DNA of 7,672 nt from Flavobacteriales bacterium. Lineage in GTDB: Bacteria > Bacteroidota > Bacteroidia > Flavobacteriales > BACL11. Each line of letters opens with the position of its first letter. The stretch's first letter is position 1. A model generated the notes under the pieces. The model saw only the letters and a list, made by a program, of their open reading frames with translations. It had not been told where the DNA came from and ran no database searches. Shown here one piece after another: positions 6,726-7,672 of the stretch. The DNA is taken from assembly GCA_002710495.1 (NCBI GenBank), contig PAKE01000031.1, positions 4,051 through 11,722 of the forward strand, read 5' to 3'. The position numbers were made by a program, and so were the translations under genes.

Positions 6726-7061
6726 TTAGAGCTCTTTTCTTAGGTCTACTAAAAATTTTCGAATTTCCTTTAGTTTTTTAATTATAGAGATATTATCAAT
6801 TGTATCTTTTTTATTTTCTTTAAGTTTCTTCTTAGCTCCATCTAAAGTAAATCCTCTTTCTTTTACCAGATGAAAAATAACTTCTAAATTTTCCAAGTCA
6901 GTTTTAGTAAACATTCTATTTCCTTTTTTGTTCTTTTTAGGTTTTAGAATTTCAAATTCATTCTCCCAAAATCTTATTAAAGAAATATTTACACCGTACA
7001 TTTGAGCAACCTCTCCGATAGGGTAAAAAAGTTTTTCAATATTTGTTTTTAGTTTTGGCAT
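6726..7061 (-). CDS. Short MerR-family DNA-binding protein
   Basis: A 111-residue protein with a MerR-type winged helix-turn-helix at its N-terminus: YPIGEVAQMYGVNISLIRFWE (13-33) followed by a wing with GNRMFTKTDL (47-56) and a second helical part with HLVKERGFTLDGAKKKL (64-80). A basic helix (about 85-111) follows, and the protein ends where the effector-binding domain of a classical MerR would begin. It can dimerise and bind DNA in principle, but no ligand-sensing domain is visible. The ATG shares its A with the last base of the stop of the upstream peptidase gene (TAATG), so translation is very likely coupled to that of the peptidase. DNA binding and regulation are inferred from the family; targets are unknown. 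Very Lys-rich, as expected for a low-GC genome. Confidence 0.87.
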   Translation of the reverse strand: MPKLKTNIEKLFYPIGEVAQMYGVNISLIRFWENEFEILKPKKNKKGNRMFTKTDLENLEVIFHLVKERGFTLDGAKKKLKENKKDTIDNISIIKKLKEIRKFLVDLRKEL

Positions 7062-7672
7062 TAGTCAAAAGATTGATTTTCTTTTGATGAAAGTTTAATC
7101 ATTTTATCGTATTCTTCAATAGATAAATCATTATTGTAACAATATGGAGCGGGATTAACTTTTTTTCCATTCTTTAGGACTTCATAATGTAAATGTGGAG
7201 CTACTGATCTTCCTGTATTTCCAACGAATCCGATTACCTGTCCTCTTGTTACTTTTTCTCCTTTTTTTACATTATATTCTGATAAATGGGCATATAAAGT
7301 TTTGTATTCATAACCGTGATTAATAATGATATGTTTACCATATCCAAATCTTGTGTATTTCACTTTTTCTACAGTTCCATTTCCAGTTGCGTAAATAGGA
7401 GTCCCTGTAGAAGCAGTAAAATCTAATCCATAGTGAAATTTCTTTATTTTCAATGTTGGGTGCATTCTGTACCCCCAACCACTTACCATTCTTTTCAGAT
7501 CTTTATTAGATAATGGCTGAATTGATGGCAAAGAAGCCAACTTTTTTTTATTGTTTTTTGCAAGCTCAATGACTTCATCAAAGGATTTTGACTGTATATA
7601 AAGCTGTTTTGATATAACATCTATTTGTTTGATAGTTTCAATAATTAAATCAGCATTACTCATATTTTCAAG
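7061..7672 (-). CDS. M23-family peptidoglycan metallopeptidase (5' end missing)
   Basis: The frame stays open to the right edge (Leu-Glu-Asn precede the Met at 7663), so that ATG is probably internal and the gene begins beyond the window; related flavobacterial proteins are longer, with an N-terminal membrane segment and coiled coil. Counting from the Met at 7663, a helical linker (about 1-45) leads into a LytM-type catalytic domain (about 59-172). Zinc ligands are His77 and Asp81 (HYGLD) and His159 (HLHYE); the catalytic histidines are His126 (YAHLS) and His157. All match the S. aureus LytM set, so the enzyme should be an active peptidoglycan endopeptidase acting in the periplasm. Its stop overlaps the start of the MerR-like gene by one base. 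It may act in cell-wall remodelling during growth or division; the exact bond cleaved cannot be read from the sequence. Confidence 0.93.
   Translation of the reverse strand, partial: LENMSNADLIIETIKQIDVISKQLYIQSKSFDEVIELAKNNKKKLASLPSIQPLSNKDLKRMVSGWGYRMHPTLKIKKFHYGLDFTASTGTPIYATGNGTVEKVKYTRFGYGKHIIINHGYEYKTLYAHLSEYNVKKGEKVTRGQVIGFVGNTGRSVAPHLHYEVLKNGKKVNPAPYCYNNDLSIEEYDKMIKLSSKENQSFD

Noticed and set aside
7661..7663. ATG at 7663 as the true start of the M23 peptidase
   Set aside because: The frame is open upstream to the window edge, and the first visible residues look like the inside of a longer family member with an N-terminal membrane segment.
1..7672. A defence, mobile or biosynthetic system made up of these genes
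   Set aside because: All genes belong to housekeeping or widespread families, base composition looks uniform, and there are no transposase, integrase, repeat-array or effector-like genes.

Overview
The window reads as an ordinary chromosomal stretch from a low-GC member of the Bacteroidota, most likely a Flavobacteriia-type bacterium. Four things point there. SecA is about 1,090 residues long, with the large insertions typical of this phylum. A small acidic DUF2795-type protein sits between a PduO-type cobalamin adenosyltransferase and secA. A promoter of the Bacteroidota form (TTG, 18-base spacer, TAnnTTTG) is present. Shine-Dalgarno sequences are essentially absent ahead of the genes. The assignment rests on gene family resemblance and motifs read by eye, not on a database search.

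Layout. At the left edge, on the plus strand, is the 3' part of an SPFH/band-7 protein resembling the plant HIR group (1-600). It meets, tail to tail with one base between the stop codons, a long run of eight minus-strand genes that fills the rest of the window. In transcription order (right to left) these are: an M23 peptidase whose 5' end lies beyond the right edge (7672-7061); a short MerR-like DNA-binding protein joined to it by a TAATG stop/start overlap (7061-6726); a DksA/TraR-type zinc-finger protein (6716-6384); a cob(I)alamin adenosyltransferase (6364-5825); then, after a 59-base gap holding the only convincing promoter, the DUF2795-type protein (5765-5538), secA (5503-2222), a DUF3089 predicted lipoprotein with an alpha/beta-hydrolase GHSQG motif (2237-1170) and tag, 3-methyladenine DNA glycosylase I (1183-602).

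How the genes fit together. Packing is very tight (gaps of 9, 19, 59 and 34 bases; overlaps of 1, 14 and 16 bases), so two transcription units are likely: M23-merR-dksA-adenosyltransferase, starting outside the window, and DUF2795-secA-DUF3089-tag, starting at about 5777. The functions are mixed housekeeping: cell-wall remodelling, regulation, cofactor activation, protein export, an exported lipoprotein and base-excision repair. They do not form one obvious pathway. No gap exceeds 60 bases, and I found no RNA gene, mobile element, CRISPR array or convincing terminator.

I found no evidence of a new multi-gene system. The points most worth a second look are the uncharacterised acidic protein fixed next to secA, a 19-base sequence repeated with two changes just upstream of that gene and of secA, and the one-base coupling of a cell-wall peptidase to a MerR-like regulator without an effector domain.
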